A stretch of DNA of 64,000 bases from Variovorax gossypii (lineage in GTDB: Bacteria; Pseudomonadota; Gammaproteobacteria; Burkholderiales; Burkholderiaceae_C). A program made the translations under genes and the position numbers. The stretch spans positions 62,001-126,000 of the forward strand of contig NZ_RXOE01000005.1 of NCBI RefSeq assembly GCF_003965815.1, read 5' to 3'. This document shows positions 1-7,819 of this stretch, piece by piece (the first letter of the stretch is position 1; each line of letters begins with the position of its first letter). The notes beneath the pieces were generated by a model, which was not told where the DNA came from, did not search any database, and worked only from the letters and a program-made list of their open reading frames with translations.

Positions 1-17
1 AGACACCTACGACGACA

Positions 18-770
18 ATGCCCCTACGCAGCTTCTCCATCGCGATTCTGGGCATGGACGAAGAATCCCAAGCGATTCTGCAGAGACACCTGGGCTTGCT
101 GGGGCATCGGTCCGCGGCCTATGCCGCTGCGGCCGACCTGCTGGCAGCCATGGGCACGGCGGATTCGCTTGACCTGCTGTTGCTGCGCCCTCAGGACAGG
201 GAAACATACCAGAGCCTCTGTGCGGCTTGCAATTCGCTGAACACGCCTGCGCTGCTTGTCTTGCACGACGGCGAGTGGCCGCATCTGTTGCCCGAGACCG
301 AGGACTTCATTGAAGTCGATGCCATCGAATGGAATCCCACCCATTCGATCGAACAGGAACTGAACTGGAGAATGCAGCAGCTGTGGTCCCGTTCGCGCTC
401 GCCGAAGCCCGCGAACAAGACAAGGAAAGAGAGAAACAGCTGGGGGCCCTACAAGTTCCTCCTGGACTCCCGGACTGTCCTGAACCGCGACCACGCCATT
501 GCGCTCTCGTCCTTCGAATTCACCCTCGCACTCGAACTTTTCCGCGGCCTCGACCACATCCTGACGCGCGATTGGCTGATGCACCGGCTGTGGGCCGACA
601 AGCCCCGCATGCCGGATCCGAGGACACTCGACGTCTACGCGACAAAGGTGCGCAGGAAACTTGAGCTGACCCCCGAGAATGGGTTCGTGCTGCATGGCGT
701 GTACAAGCAAGGCTACCAACTCATTGCCCTCCCCCAGGCGCCGGCAGGCGCAAGCGAGACCTCGGCCTGA
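18..770 (+). CDS. Orphan OmpR-type regulator with degenerate receiver
   Basis: The protein has 250 residues. The C-terminal ~100 residues form an OmpR/PhoB winged helix (LSSFEFTLALELF, then TLDVYATKVRRKL and a final GYQLIAL hairpin), so it should bind DNA. The first ~120 residues resemble a receiver domain in length and opening strand, but where the phosphoacceptor aspartate should end strand 3 the sequence reads LLLLRPQD, without an Asp at that point. Phosphorylation control is therefore unlikely. No histidine kinase is visible next to it. The ATG at 18 is the first start in frame; what lies upstream is outside the window. DNA binding is a confident call; the target is unknown. Confidence 0.8.
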   Translation: MPLRSFSIAILGMDEESQAILQRHLGLLGHRSAAYAAAADLLAAMGTADSLDLLLLRPQDRETYQSLCAACNSLNTPALLVLHDGEWPHLLPETEDFIEVDAIEWNPTHSIEQELNWRMQQLWSRSRSPKPANKTRKERNSWGPYKFLLDSRTVLNRDHAIALSSFEFTLALELFRGLDHILTRDWLMHRLWADKPRMPDPRTLDVYATKVRRKLELTPENGFVLHGVYKQGYQLIALPQAPAGASETSA

Positions 771-1011
771 TCACGCGCCGAACCTTCTCGTGCTGTCGCG
801 GCACGTCCCCTGATGCAGGGTTTCGGCGGCGCACCAGCCAGTCGAAGATGCCGATGACGTCCTCCTTCCTCGCCATCGACACGAACATCTGTCGGCCCGA
901 ACCATCGAACCGTTCCGGCGACGGGCAGGCAAGGTCCCAACTGCTGCTTCGCTCCTTGCAGAAGGACCGCACGTCCTGTGCATTGACGCCCGAGCACCAC
1001 GTGCACGGCAA
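721..1011 (-). CDS. Possible small ORF, unknown
   Basis: A 96-codon frame opening with TTG lies just after the DctP gene on the same strand and overlaps the end of the regulator at 18-770 by 50 bases. Its middle (GRQMFVSMARKEDVIGIFDWL) reads like a folded protein, while the C-terminal third is Arg/Pro-rich as expected of antisense readthrough. No domain is recognised and no good ribosome-binding site is seen. If it is not real, 771-1078 holds no gene. Confidence 0.25.
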   Translation of the reverse strand: MPCTWCSGVNAQDVRSFCKERSSSWDLACPSPERFDGSGRQMFVSMARKEDVIGIFDWLVRRRNPASGDVPRQHEKVRRVIRPRSRLRLPAPGGGQ

Positions 1012-1078
1012 CTGGGAGTCTCTCGATCGCCCAAGAGAGATGGCGTCGATTGAACTCCCCCGGCGATCTCTACGTCGT

Positions 1079-2095
1079 CTACTTCCGCGCTTTCTCGATT
1101 TCCGCCATCAACTCCTTGACGGTGGCTTCGCCCACGGACGCCGAGTACTTGTCAATCACCGGCCTGACCTTGGCGCGCAGCTTGGCCATTTCTTCCGGAG
1201 GCAGTTCCGAGACGGTCATGCCTGCTTTTTTCAGCGCGTCAAGCGCGCTGTCGGCGGCGCCACGCGAGGCCTGGCGCTGGAACGCCGTCGCTTCGGCCGA
1301 GGCTTCGGTGAGGATCTTCTTCTCCTCGGCGCTCATGCCATCCCATGTCTTCTTGCTGACCAGCAGCGCCTGCGGGTTGTAGATGTGCCGGGTCTGGGTG
1401 ATGTGCTTTTGCACCTCGGCGAACTTGGACGACAGGATGGTGGTGTTCGGGTTCTCCTGCCCGTCGACTGCCTTCTGCTCGAGGGCTGGATACAGCTCCG
1501 GGAACGGCAGCGGCGTGGCGTTGGCGCCCAGCGCGCCGAACATGTCGATGTAGATCGGCGACTGGATCACGCGGATCTTCAGGCCCGCGATGTCGTCCGC
1601 CTTGGTGATCGGCCGCTTGCTGTTGGTGAGGTTGCGAAAACCCAGGTCCCAGTAGCCCAGCCCGTGCAGGCCCTTGTCCTCCAGCTTGGCCATCAGCTTC
1701 TGACCGAAGGGGCCGTCGGTGACCGCATCGGCCTCCTTGCCGCTGTTGAACAGGAACGGAAAGTCGTAGGCCGCGAACTCCTTCACCTGCGCCGAGAGGA
1801 TGCCCGCGTTCAGCACCGTGAGCTCGACCGTGCCGCCCTGCAGCGCCGACACGGTCTGCAGGTCACCGCCGAGCACGCCACCCGCGAACAGCTTGACGGC
1901 GATCTTGCCGCCCGACTTGGCGGCGACCAGATCGGCGAACTTCTGCGCGCCCTGTGCCTGGGGGTGACCGGTCTGGTTCTGGAACGCGAACTTGAGCGTG
2001 CGCTCCTTGACCTGTGCGACCGCACCTGGCGCGGCAAGAACAGCCGTGGCGGCCACAGCGGCCAGCAACAGCTTGCGAATCGGATTCTTCTTCAT
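1079..2095 (-). CDS. TRAP transporter substrate-binding protein DctP (copy 1)
   Basis: This 338-residue periplasmic receptor of a tripartite ATP-independent transporter has a signal peptide (MKKNPIRKLLLAAVAATAVL, cleavage near AVA-Q). The family hallmark LKIRV with the carboxylate-binding Arg is present at about residues 175-180, followed by the conserved VDGQENP turn. An upstream in-frame start at 2182 would lie inside the IclR gene and destroy the signal peptide, so ATG 2095 is chosen. The gene follows the IclR regulator by 25 bases in the same direction and is probably cotranscribed with it. It is clearly paralogous to the receptor at 3055-4056 (shared LGYWDLGFRN and TNSKRPI blocks). No membrane subunits accompany it, so it may share the DctQM pair at 4538-6378 as a second-specificity receptor. 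Confidence 0.93.
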   Translation of the reverse strand: MKKNPIRKLLLAAVAATAVLAAPGAVAQVKERTLKFAFQNQTGHPQAQGAQKFADLVAAKSGGKIAVKLFAGGVLGGDLQTVSALQGGTVELTVLNAGILSAQVKEFAAYDFPFLFNSGKEADAVTDGPFGQKLMAKLEDKGLHGLGYWDLGFRNLTNSKRPITKADDIAGLKIRVIQSPIYIDMFGALGANATPLPFPELYPALEQKAVDGQENPNTTILSSKFAEVQKHITQTRHIYNPQALLVSKKTWDGMSAEEKKILTEASAEATAFQRQASRGAADSALDALKKAGMTVSELPPEEMAKLRAKVRPVIDKYSASVGEATVKELMAEIEKARK

Positions 2096-2120
2096 GGCAG
2101 TTGTCTCCTGGTGATGCAAG

Positions 2121-2903
2121 TCAGGCTCTCTTCTTGAACAGCGCCGAACCGCCGCTGGCGCGTGCGACCTCCTCGGCCGCACCGAGCAGTGCCGGCCCCA
2201 GTGCCTCCATGCGCTGCGGCGTCAGCCTGACCGCGGGCCCCGCGATCGTGACCACGCCGATCACCGCGCCGTTGACGGAGAAGACGGGGGCGGCCATGGC
2301 GGTCATTCCAGGTGCAAAGACCTCGTTGATCATGCTGAACCCACGTTGGCGAGCCGCCTTCACGTAGACCATCACCGCCTTGAGCGTGGTGGGTGCCTTC
2401 GGGCCGAAGTCCTCCGGCTTGCCCAGCCCCTTCTTGGCCACCAGGGCCATCGCATCGTCCTCGCTCATCGTCGAGAGCCAGGCATGTCCCGCGGCGCTGC
2501 ACGACAGCATGACCGACAGGCCCATGTCCGGGTCGTAGCGCAGCCCGTGGGTGGCCCCTTGCGCCTTGGCCACGAAAGTCAGGTCTTCGCCGTCGACCAC
2601 CGCCAGGCGCACCAGCTCGCCCGATGTGGCGGCAAGCTGGTCCAGCAGCGGCTGGGCCACATCCACGATGCCTGAATTGCTCAGGAACGACAGGCCGACG
2701 GAGACGAGCTTGATGGTCAGCACATAGTGGCCGTCGGCCAGGTTCTGCCGCACGTAGCCACAGCGAATCAGCTCCGTCAGCAGTCGGTGCGATGCGCTCA
2801 GGGGGATCTTCAGTTCACTGGCCACCGTGGACAGTGCAACGCCCTGCGGGTGTTCCGCCAGGTATTCCAACACTTTGAAGCTGCGTCCCAGCATCTCGCT
2901 CAT
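2121..2903 (-). CDS. IclR-family transcriptional regulator
   Basis: The 260-residue protein has an N-terminal winged helix (residues ~5-65, with LSASHRLLTELIRCGYV as the recognition helix) and a C-terminal IclR effector domain (~75-250, with GLSVMLSCSAAGHAWL and the late block AAPVFSVNGAVIGVVTIAGP). IclR proteins act as dimers on short palindromes and respond to small organic acids. The gene is divergent from the TRAP operon at 3055; a palindrome of IclR type lies between them, 74 bases from its start, and a near-identical one lies in front of the PQQ operon at 15.5 kb. It is therefore the obvious candidate regulator of both operons and probably of itself. The stop is 25 bases before the DctP gene at 1079-2095. 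Confidence 0.95.
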   Translation of the reverse strand: MSEMLGRSFKVLEYLAEHPQGVALSTVASELKIPLSASHRLLTELIRCGYVRQNLADGHYVLTIKLVSVGLSFLSNSGIVDVAQPLLDQLAATSGELVRLAVVDGEDLTFVAKAQGATHGLRYDPDMGLSVMLSCSAAGHAWLSTMSEDDAMALVAKKGLGKPEDFGPKAPTTLKAVMVYVKAARQRGFSMINEVFAPGMTAMAAPVFSVNGAVIGVVTIAGPAVRLTPQRMEALGPALLGAAEEVARASGGSALFKKRA

Positions 2904-2968
2904 TTCATGTCTCCCGGTTCAACCGCGGCTGCTCGTCTTCCGCGACGTTGTCACTCTATCAGATCGTG

Positions 2969-3004
2969 GGAAGGGATTTCCATAATGGAAAGATTTTCCG
3001 AAAA
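2969..3004. promoter_or_regulatory. IclR-type operator, TRAP promoter copy
   Basis: A perfect 15-bp palindrome TTTCCATAATGGAAA lies at 2977-2991 inside the longer block GGAAGGGATTTCC at its left. A second weaker dyad TTTTCCGAAAA follows at 2994-3004, its centre 15 bases away. The site lies 63 bases before the start of dctP (3055) and 74 bases from the IclR start. The same composite layout occurs at 15553-15591. TGGAAA/TTTCCA half-sites are typical of IclR-family regulators. Confidence 0.8.
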
Positions 3005-3054
3005 ACTCAGAATCGCCGCAATCAGTCCTTTCTGCCTTCCTCTGGAGACCTTCC

Positions 3055-4056
3055 GTGAAACTTCTTCGTACGCTTGCCGCCGCCGGCCTGTGCATCGGCC
3101 TTGTCGCCCCGACCTGGGCCCAGCAGGAACGGGTGATCCGCTTCGGCCATCTCAACAATGCGGACCATCCGGTGAGCTTCGGCGTGAAGCGCTTCGCCGA
3201 ACTGCTCGCGGCCAAGAGCAGCGGCAAGATGAAGGTGCAGGAGTTCCCGGCCTCCCAGCTCGGCAACGAGATGCAGCAGCAGTCCGCACTGCAAGGCGGG
3301 GTGCAGCAGATGTCGGCGCCGGCCACCACGTCGCTCGCGGGCATCGTCAAGGAGTTCGGCCTCGTCGACTTTCCCTTCTCCGTCAGCAGCTTCGCCCAGG
3401 CCGACGCCCTGCTCGACGGCCCCCTGGGCCAGGCCCTCATCGCCAAGCTGCCCGACAAAGGCCTCGTGGCCCTGGGCTACTGGGACCTGGGCTTTCGCAA
3501 CGTCACCAACAGCAAGCGCCCCATCGGCAAGCCCGAGGACCTCGAGGGCCTGAAGATCCGCGTCATCCCCAACCCCGTGTTCCTGGAAACCTTCAAGGCC
3601 TTCAAGGCCAACCCGGTGCCGATGCCGTTCGCCGAGCTCTACGGCGCCCTCGAATCCAGGGCGGTCGACGGCCAGGAGAACCCGTATTCGGTGATCCTGT
3701 CGAACAAGTTCTTCGAGGTGCAGAAGTTCGTCAGCGCGACGAACCACGTGTACGCCGCCAACATCGTGCTCGTCAGCAAGAAATTCTGGGACTCGCTGTC
3801 CCCCGCCGAGCAGAAGATGATGCACGAGGCCGCCGACGAGGCGCGCGGCTACCAGCGCCAGGTCAGCCGCGCGGCGGCCCAGAAGGCCGTCGGTGAACTG
3901 CAGGCCAAGGGTGCCCAGTTCAACGAGGTGAGCGCAGCCGAGCAGGTGCGCATGCGCGAGATCGCCAAGCCCGCGATCGACAAGTTCGCGGCCCAGTACG
4001 ACCCCGCCATCGTCAAGCTCTACAACGACGAACTCGCCCGCATCCGCAAACAATGA
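3055..4056 (+). CDS. TRAP transporter substrate-binding protein DctP (copy 2)
   Basis: The 333-residue periplasmic receptor starts with GTG, with GGAG about 10 bases upstream, and a signal peptide ending near TWA-QQ. LKIRV with the ligand-binding Arg is at about residue 180. It is the first gene of the TRAP operon and is followed by a dehydroquinase and by the DctQ and DctM membrane subunits with overlapping stop/start codons (ATGA at 4053, 4538 and 5098). The receptor should capture an organic acid in the periplasm and hand it to DctQM, which is driven by a sodium or proton gradient. The aroQ gene inside the operon hints at a quinate- or dehydroquinate-like ligand, which is inference. The operon lies downstream of the IclR operator at 2969-3004. 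Confidence 0.95.
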   Translation: MKLLRTLAAAGLCIGLVAPTWAQQERVIRFGHLNNADHPVSFGVKRFAELLAAKSSGKMKVQEFPASQLGNEMQQQSALQGGVQQMSAPATTSLAGIVKEFGLVDFPFSVSSFAQADALLDGPLGQALIAKLPDKGLVALGYWDLGFRNVTNSKRPIGKPEDLEGLKIRVIPNPVFLETFKAFKANPVPMPFAELYGALESRAVDGQENPYSVILSNKFFEVQKFVSATNHVYAANIVLVSKKFWDSLSPAEQKMMHEAADEARGYQRQVSRAAAQKAVGELQAKGAQFNEVSAAEQVRMREIAKPAIDKFAAQYDPAIVKLYNDELARIRKQ

Positions 4057-4541
4057 CCGCGTCGACCACGCCAGAAGCCACCTCCATGAAGATCCTCGTC
4101 CTCCACGGCCCCAACCTGAACCTGTTCGGGCGCCGCGAACCCCACATCTACGGCAGGACCACGCTCGCCGAGATCAATGCCCGGCTGCAGGCGCTGGCCG
4201 GCGAACTCGACGTGACGCTGGAGACCCTCCAGTCGAACCATGAAGGCGACCTGATCGACTTCCTGCATGCGCACATCGACGACGCGCAGGGCGCGCTGGT
4301 CAATCCCGCAGGACTCACGCAGCACGGTGTGCCGCTGCACGATGCGATCAAGGCCATGCCGTTTCCGACCATCGAGGTGCACATGTCCAACATCGCCGCG
4401 CGTGAAACCTGGCGCGCCCACTCGATCATCTCGCCGGCGGTCAAGGGCACGATCCAGGGGCTGGGCCCGCAGTCGTACCTGGCCGCCCTGCGCGCGCTGG
4501 TGGAGATGCACAGGCAGACCGAAGCGCAGGCCGCCGCATGA
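4053..4541 (+). CDS. aroQ: Type II 3-dehydroquinate dehydratase
   Basis: It reversibly dehydrates 3-dehydroquinate to 3-dehydroshikimate in the cytoplasm. Family motifs are all present: HGPNLNLFGRREPHIYG near the N-terminus with the catalytic Tyr and the flexible-loop Arg, QSNHEGDLIDFLH, NPAGLTQHGVPLHDAI, and EVHMSNIAARETWR with the catalytic His. Family proteins usually begin at the MKILVLHGP block, which would be ATG 4086; ATG 4053 is kept because it overlaps the dctP stop and gives translational coupling. A type II enzyme inside a TRAP operon, not among shikimate-synthesis genes, suggests a catabolic role (quinate breakdown), as with the type II enzymes of fungal and bacterial quinate pathways. 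That role is inferred. Confidence 0.92.
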   Translation: MTASTTPEATSMKILVLHGPNLNLFGRREPHIYGRTTLAEINARLQALAGELDVTLETLQSNHEGDLIDFLHAHIDDAQGALVNPAGLTQHGVPLHDAIKAMPFPTIEVHMSNIAARETWRAHSIISPAVKGTIQGLGPQSYLAALRALVEMHRQTEAQAAA

Positions 4542-5101
4542 GCCACTGGATCGACCGGTGCTGCCGCGGCATCGAGGCACTGATCGCGGCCGCGCTCGCG
4601 GTGATGGTCGTACTCGTTTTCGGCAACGTCGTGCTGCGCTACGGCTTCAACTCCGGCATCACCGTGTCTGAGGAAGTCTCGCGCTGGCTCTTCATCTGGA
4701 TGACCTTTCTGGGCGCCGTGGTCGCCCTGAAGGAGCACGGGCATCTGGGCGTGGACATGGTGGTGCAGAAGCTGCCGCCACTGGGCAAGAAGGTCTGCCT
4801 GGCCGTCGGGCACGTCGTCATGCTCTACATCGTCTGGCTGCTCTTCCAGGGCAGCGTCGCGCAGGCGCGCATCAACTGGGACGTGACCGCGCCCGTCACC
4901 GGCGCATCGATGGCCATCGTCTACGCCTCGGGCGTGGTCTTCTCCGTGCTCGCCGGCTTCATCCTGGCGCTCGACCTGCTGCGCCTGCTGACCGGGCGCA
5001 TCGCCGAGCGTGATCTCGTGATGGTCCAGGAGTCGGAGGAAGCCGTGCAGCTCCAGCAGATCCTCGGGCCGAAAGACGACGCACAGGGAGTACGCCGATG
5101 A
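4538..5101 (+). CDS. TRAP transporter small permease DctQ
   Basis: The 187-residue inner-membrane protein has four predicted helices: residues ~14-36 (LIAAALAVMVVLVFGNVVLRY), ~47-65, ~85-107 and ~128-150. The conserved RYxFN...SEEVSRWLFIWMTFLG signature of DctQ proteins is at residues ~34-62. It pairs with DctM. The start overlaps the aroQ stop (ATGA) and the end overlaps dctM by four bases, so translation is coupled. The acidic/Gln-rich C-terminal tail after residue 155 is longer than in many DctQ proteins. Confidence 0.94.
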   Translation: MSHWIDRCCRGIEALIAAALAVMVVLVFGNVVLRYGFNSGITVSEEVSRWLFIWMTFLGAVVALKEHGHLGVDMVVQKLPPLGKKVCLAVGHVVMLYIVWLLFQGSVAQARINWDVTAPVTGASMAIVYASGVVFSVLAGFILALDLLRLLTGRIAERDLVMVQESEEAVQLQQILGPKDDAQGVRR

Positions 5102-6378
5102 CCATCCTCGTCTTCGTGGGCACCCTGCTGCTGGCCATGGCGATGGGCATTCCCATCGCGTTCTCGCTGCTCGCCAGCGGCGTGGCGCTGATGTGGCACC
5201 TCGACCTGTTCGACGCACAGATCCTGGCGCAGAACGTGATCGGCGGCGCCGACAGCTTCCCGCTGCTGGCCGTCCCCTTCTTCATGCTCGCCGGCGAGAT
5301 CATGAACGTGGGCGGCCTGTCCAAGCGCATCGTCGACTTCGCGCTCGCGCTGGTCGGCCACGTGAAGGGCGGCCTGGGCTACGTGACCATCATGGCCGGC
5401 TGCCTGCTGTCGGCGCTCTCCGGCTCGGCCGTGGCCGACGCCGCCGCGCTCACCGCGCTGCTGCTGCCGATGATGGTGAGCGCGGGGCACGACAAGGCAC
5501 GTGCGGGCGGCCTCATCGCGGCCACCGGCGTGATCGGCCCGGTGATCCCCCCGAGCATCGGCCTCGTGATCTTCGGCGTGGCGGCCAACGTGTCGATCTC
5601 CAAGCTGTTCCTCGCGGCGATCGTTCCCGGCCTGCTCATCGGCGGCGCCCTGTGGATCACCTGGGCATGGCTCGTGCGGCGCGAGAAGATCGTTCCGCCG
5701 CCGCGCAAGTCCTCGGCCGAGATCGTGTCGGCCTTCCGCAAGGCACTGTGGGCGCTCATGCTGCCCGTGATCATCCTCGTGGGCCTGCGCATGGGCGTGT
5801 TCACGCCGACCGAAGCGGCCGTGGTGGCGGCCGCCTACGCGCTGTTCGTGTCGACGGTGGTGTACCGGGAAATCACGTGGAAGGATCTCTACGGCATCTT
5901 CGTGAGCGCGGCCAAGACCAGCGCCATCGTGATGTTCCTGATCGCCGCGGCCATGGTGAGCGCCTGGCTCATCACCGTGGCCGACCTGCCATCAAAGGTC
6001 GTCGGCCTGCTGCAGCCCTTCATGGGCAACCCGGTCCTGCTGATGGCAGCGATCATGGTGCTCGTCATGGTCGTGGGCACGGCGATGGACATGACGCCGA
6101 CCATCCTGATCCTCACGCCGGTGCTGATGCCGATCGTCAAGGCCGCCGGGATCGATCCCGTGTACTTCGGCGTGCTGTTCATCATCAACAACTCGATCGG
6201 ACTGGTCACCCCGCCGGTGGGCACGGTACTGAACGTGGTGGCCGGCGTCGGGAAGATCTCGATGGACGATGTCACGCGCGGCGTGGTGCCCTTCATGATC
6301 GCCGAGTTCGCGATCCTGTTCGTGATGGTCGCGTTCCCGCAGCTGGTCATCGCGCCCGCGCGATGGTTCGGGGGCTGA
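5098..6378 (+). CDS. TRAP transporter large permease DctM
   Basis: The 426-residue transport subunit has about a dozen membrane helices. Family signatures include GNPVLLMAAIMVLVMVVGTAMDM, the ILTPVLMPIVKAAGIDPVYFGV block, and NNSIGLVTPPVGTVLNV near residue 365. Early GSAVADAAALTALLLPMM and ATGVIGPVIPPS blocks match the DctM/SiaM fold. It forms the substrate channel together with DctQ and receives ligand from DctP. Length is normal for the family. Confidence 0.96.
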   Translation: MTILVFVGTLLLAMAMGIPIAFSLLASGVALMWHLDLFDAQILAQNVIGGADSFPLLAVPFFMLAGEIMNVGGLSKRIVDFALALVGHVKGGLGYVTIMAGCLLSALSGSAVADAAALTALLLPMMVSAGHDKARAGGLIAATGVIGPVIPPSIGLVIFGVAANVSISKLFLAAIVPGLLIGGALWITWAWLVRREKIVPPPRKSSAEIVSAFRKALWALMLPVIILVGLRMGVFTPTEAAVVAAAYALFVSTVVYREITWKDLYGIFVSAAKTSAIVMFLIAAAMVSAWLITVADLPSKVVGLLQPFMGNPVLLMAAIMVLVMVVGTAMDMTPTILILTPVLMPIVKAAGIDPVYFGVLFIINNSIGLVTPPVGTVLNVVAGVGKISMDDVTRGVVPFMIAEFAILFVMVAFPQLVIAPARWFGG

Positions 6379-6388
6379 GGCGGTGGCG

Positions 6389-7819
6389 ATGTCCAGCTCT
6401 CCCGGCCCGCGGTGGCGTGGCCGCGTCGGCCTCTGGGTGCTCGCGCTCCTGACACAGTTGCCGGCGGCCGCGCAGGATCCCGAGCGCGAGGTGCTGCCCG
6501 AGCAGCGCCAGGCGCTGGCTTTCGTCTCGCCCACGGGCCTGACCCCGCTGGGCGGCAAGCTGATCTTCAGCGCCTTCCACGTCGAAACCGGCCAGGAGCT
6601 GTGGGTCACGGACGGCACCGGTGCCGGCACAGCGATGCTGAAGGACATCCGCCCGGGCTTCCGAGGCGCCTTCCCCGCCGGCCAGACGACGTTCAAGGGC
6701 CACGTCTATACCGCGGCCACCGATGGCGTGCACGGCATCGAGCTCTGGCGCACCGACGGCACCGCCGCGGGAACCTCCCTCGTGGTCGACCTGCGGCCGG
6801 GCGAGGAAGGCGCGCTGCCGAGCGAGCTGACGGTGTTTCGCGACGCGCTGTACTTCACGGCCAATGAGGGGCATTCGGGCTTCCAGCTGTGGAAGACCTC
6901 GGGCACCGCGCCCACCACGGTGCGCGTGTCCTCGATCGACACCGGCCCGCGCGCGGTGGCACGCCAGCTCACGGTGGTGGGCCACCGCCTGTTCTTCACC
7001 GCGACCTCGCGCGCGCACGGCCACGAACTCTGGGTCAGCGAAGGCACACCCGAGAGCACGCGCATGGTGAAGGACATCCGGCCCGGCCCCGAAGACGCAG
7101 ACATCCAGAACCTGACGGCGGCGGGCGGCGAACTCTATTTCACCGCCCACGACGGCGTGCACGGCATCGAGCTGTGGAAAAGCGACGGCACCGCGCGCGG
7201 CACGCGCATGGTGAAGGATCTTCGGCCCGGTTCCGAGCCCTCCCGACCGATGCACCTGACCGCGGTCAGCCGCACCCTGTACTTCGCGGCCGACGACGGC
7301 GTGCATGGCCTCGAGCTCTGGAAGACCGACGGCACCGAGCGCGGAACGACGCTGGTGAAGGACATCCGCCCGGGGCCGTCGGGCGCCATCTCGAGTCCGA
7401 TCGCGGCGATGGGCGGCCGGCTCTACTTCGCCGCGACCGACGGCGCCTCGGGCGCGGAACTCTGGCGCAGCGACGGGACCGCGGCAGGGACCGTGCTGGT
7501 CAGGGACATCGCTCCAGGTGCGGACAACGGGTCGCCCGCACGCTTCTCGGTCACCGGCTCCCGCCTCTGGTTCTCCGCCAACGGCGGCAGCGCCACCGGC
7601 GTCGAGCCCTGGACCAGCGACGGCACACCAGCCGGCACGCACGCCGTCGCGGATATCGCGCATGGCGCGCGCCATGCGATGCCCCAGGGCTTCCGCCGCC
7701 TGGGCAGTTCGGTGCTCTTCGTCGCCGACGACGGCAACGGCAACGAACGCCTCTGGGCGCGTCGCAAGGACGCCCGGGTGGCCCTGATCGGCGACCCGCT
7801 CAGCCAGCGCCTGCGCTGA
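6389..7819 (+). CDS. Secreted ELWxxDGT-repeat protein
   Basis: After a signal peptide (WVLALLTQLPAAAQ) the protein consists of about nine repeats of ~45-48 residues, each centred on ELWxxDGTxxGT followed by VKDIRPG and a TLYFAADDG-like strand. These ELWxxDGT repeats are known from secreted or surface proteins and are expected to form a beta-propeller. Function is unknown; ligand binding or an extracytoplasmic scaffold is possible. The gene lies 10 bases after dctM and is the last gene of the TRAP operon. A GAGG box 8 bases upstream favours ATG 6389 over GTG 6383. Its last 20 bases overlap the end of the convergent peptidase gene (7800). Confidence 0.85.
   Translation: MSSSPGPRWRGRVGLWVLALLTQLPAAAQDPEREVLPEQRQALAFVSPTGLTPLGGKLIFSAFHVETGQELWVTDGTGAGTAMLKDIRPGFRGAFPAGQTTFKGHVYTAATDGVHGIELWRTDGTAAGTSLVVDLRPGEEGALPSELTVFRDALYFTANEGHSGFQLWKTSGTAPTTVRVSSIDTGPRAVARQLTVVGHRLFFTATSRAHGHELWVSEGTPESTRMVKDIRPGPEDADIQNLTAAGGELYFTAHDGVHGIELWKSDGTARGTRMVKDLRPGSEPSRPMHLTAVSRTLYFAADDGVHGLELWKTDGTERGTTLVKDIRPGPSGAISSPIAAMGGRLYFAATDGASGAELWRSDGTAAGTVLVRDIAPGADNGSPARFSVTGSRLWFSANGGSATGVEPWTSDGTPAGTHAVADIAHGARHAMPQGFRRLGSSVLFVADDGNGNERLWARRKDARVALIGDPLSQRLR

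Noticed and set aside
848..2137. A 429-codon plus-strand frame across the DctP gene
   Set aside because: Antisense to a clear TRAP receptor; no recognisable domain.
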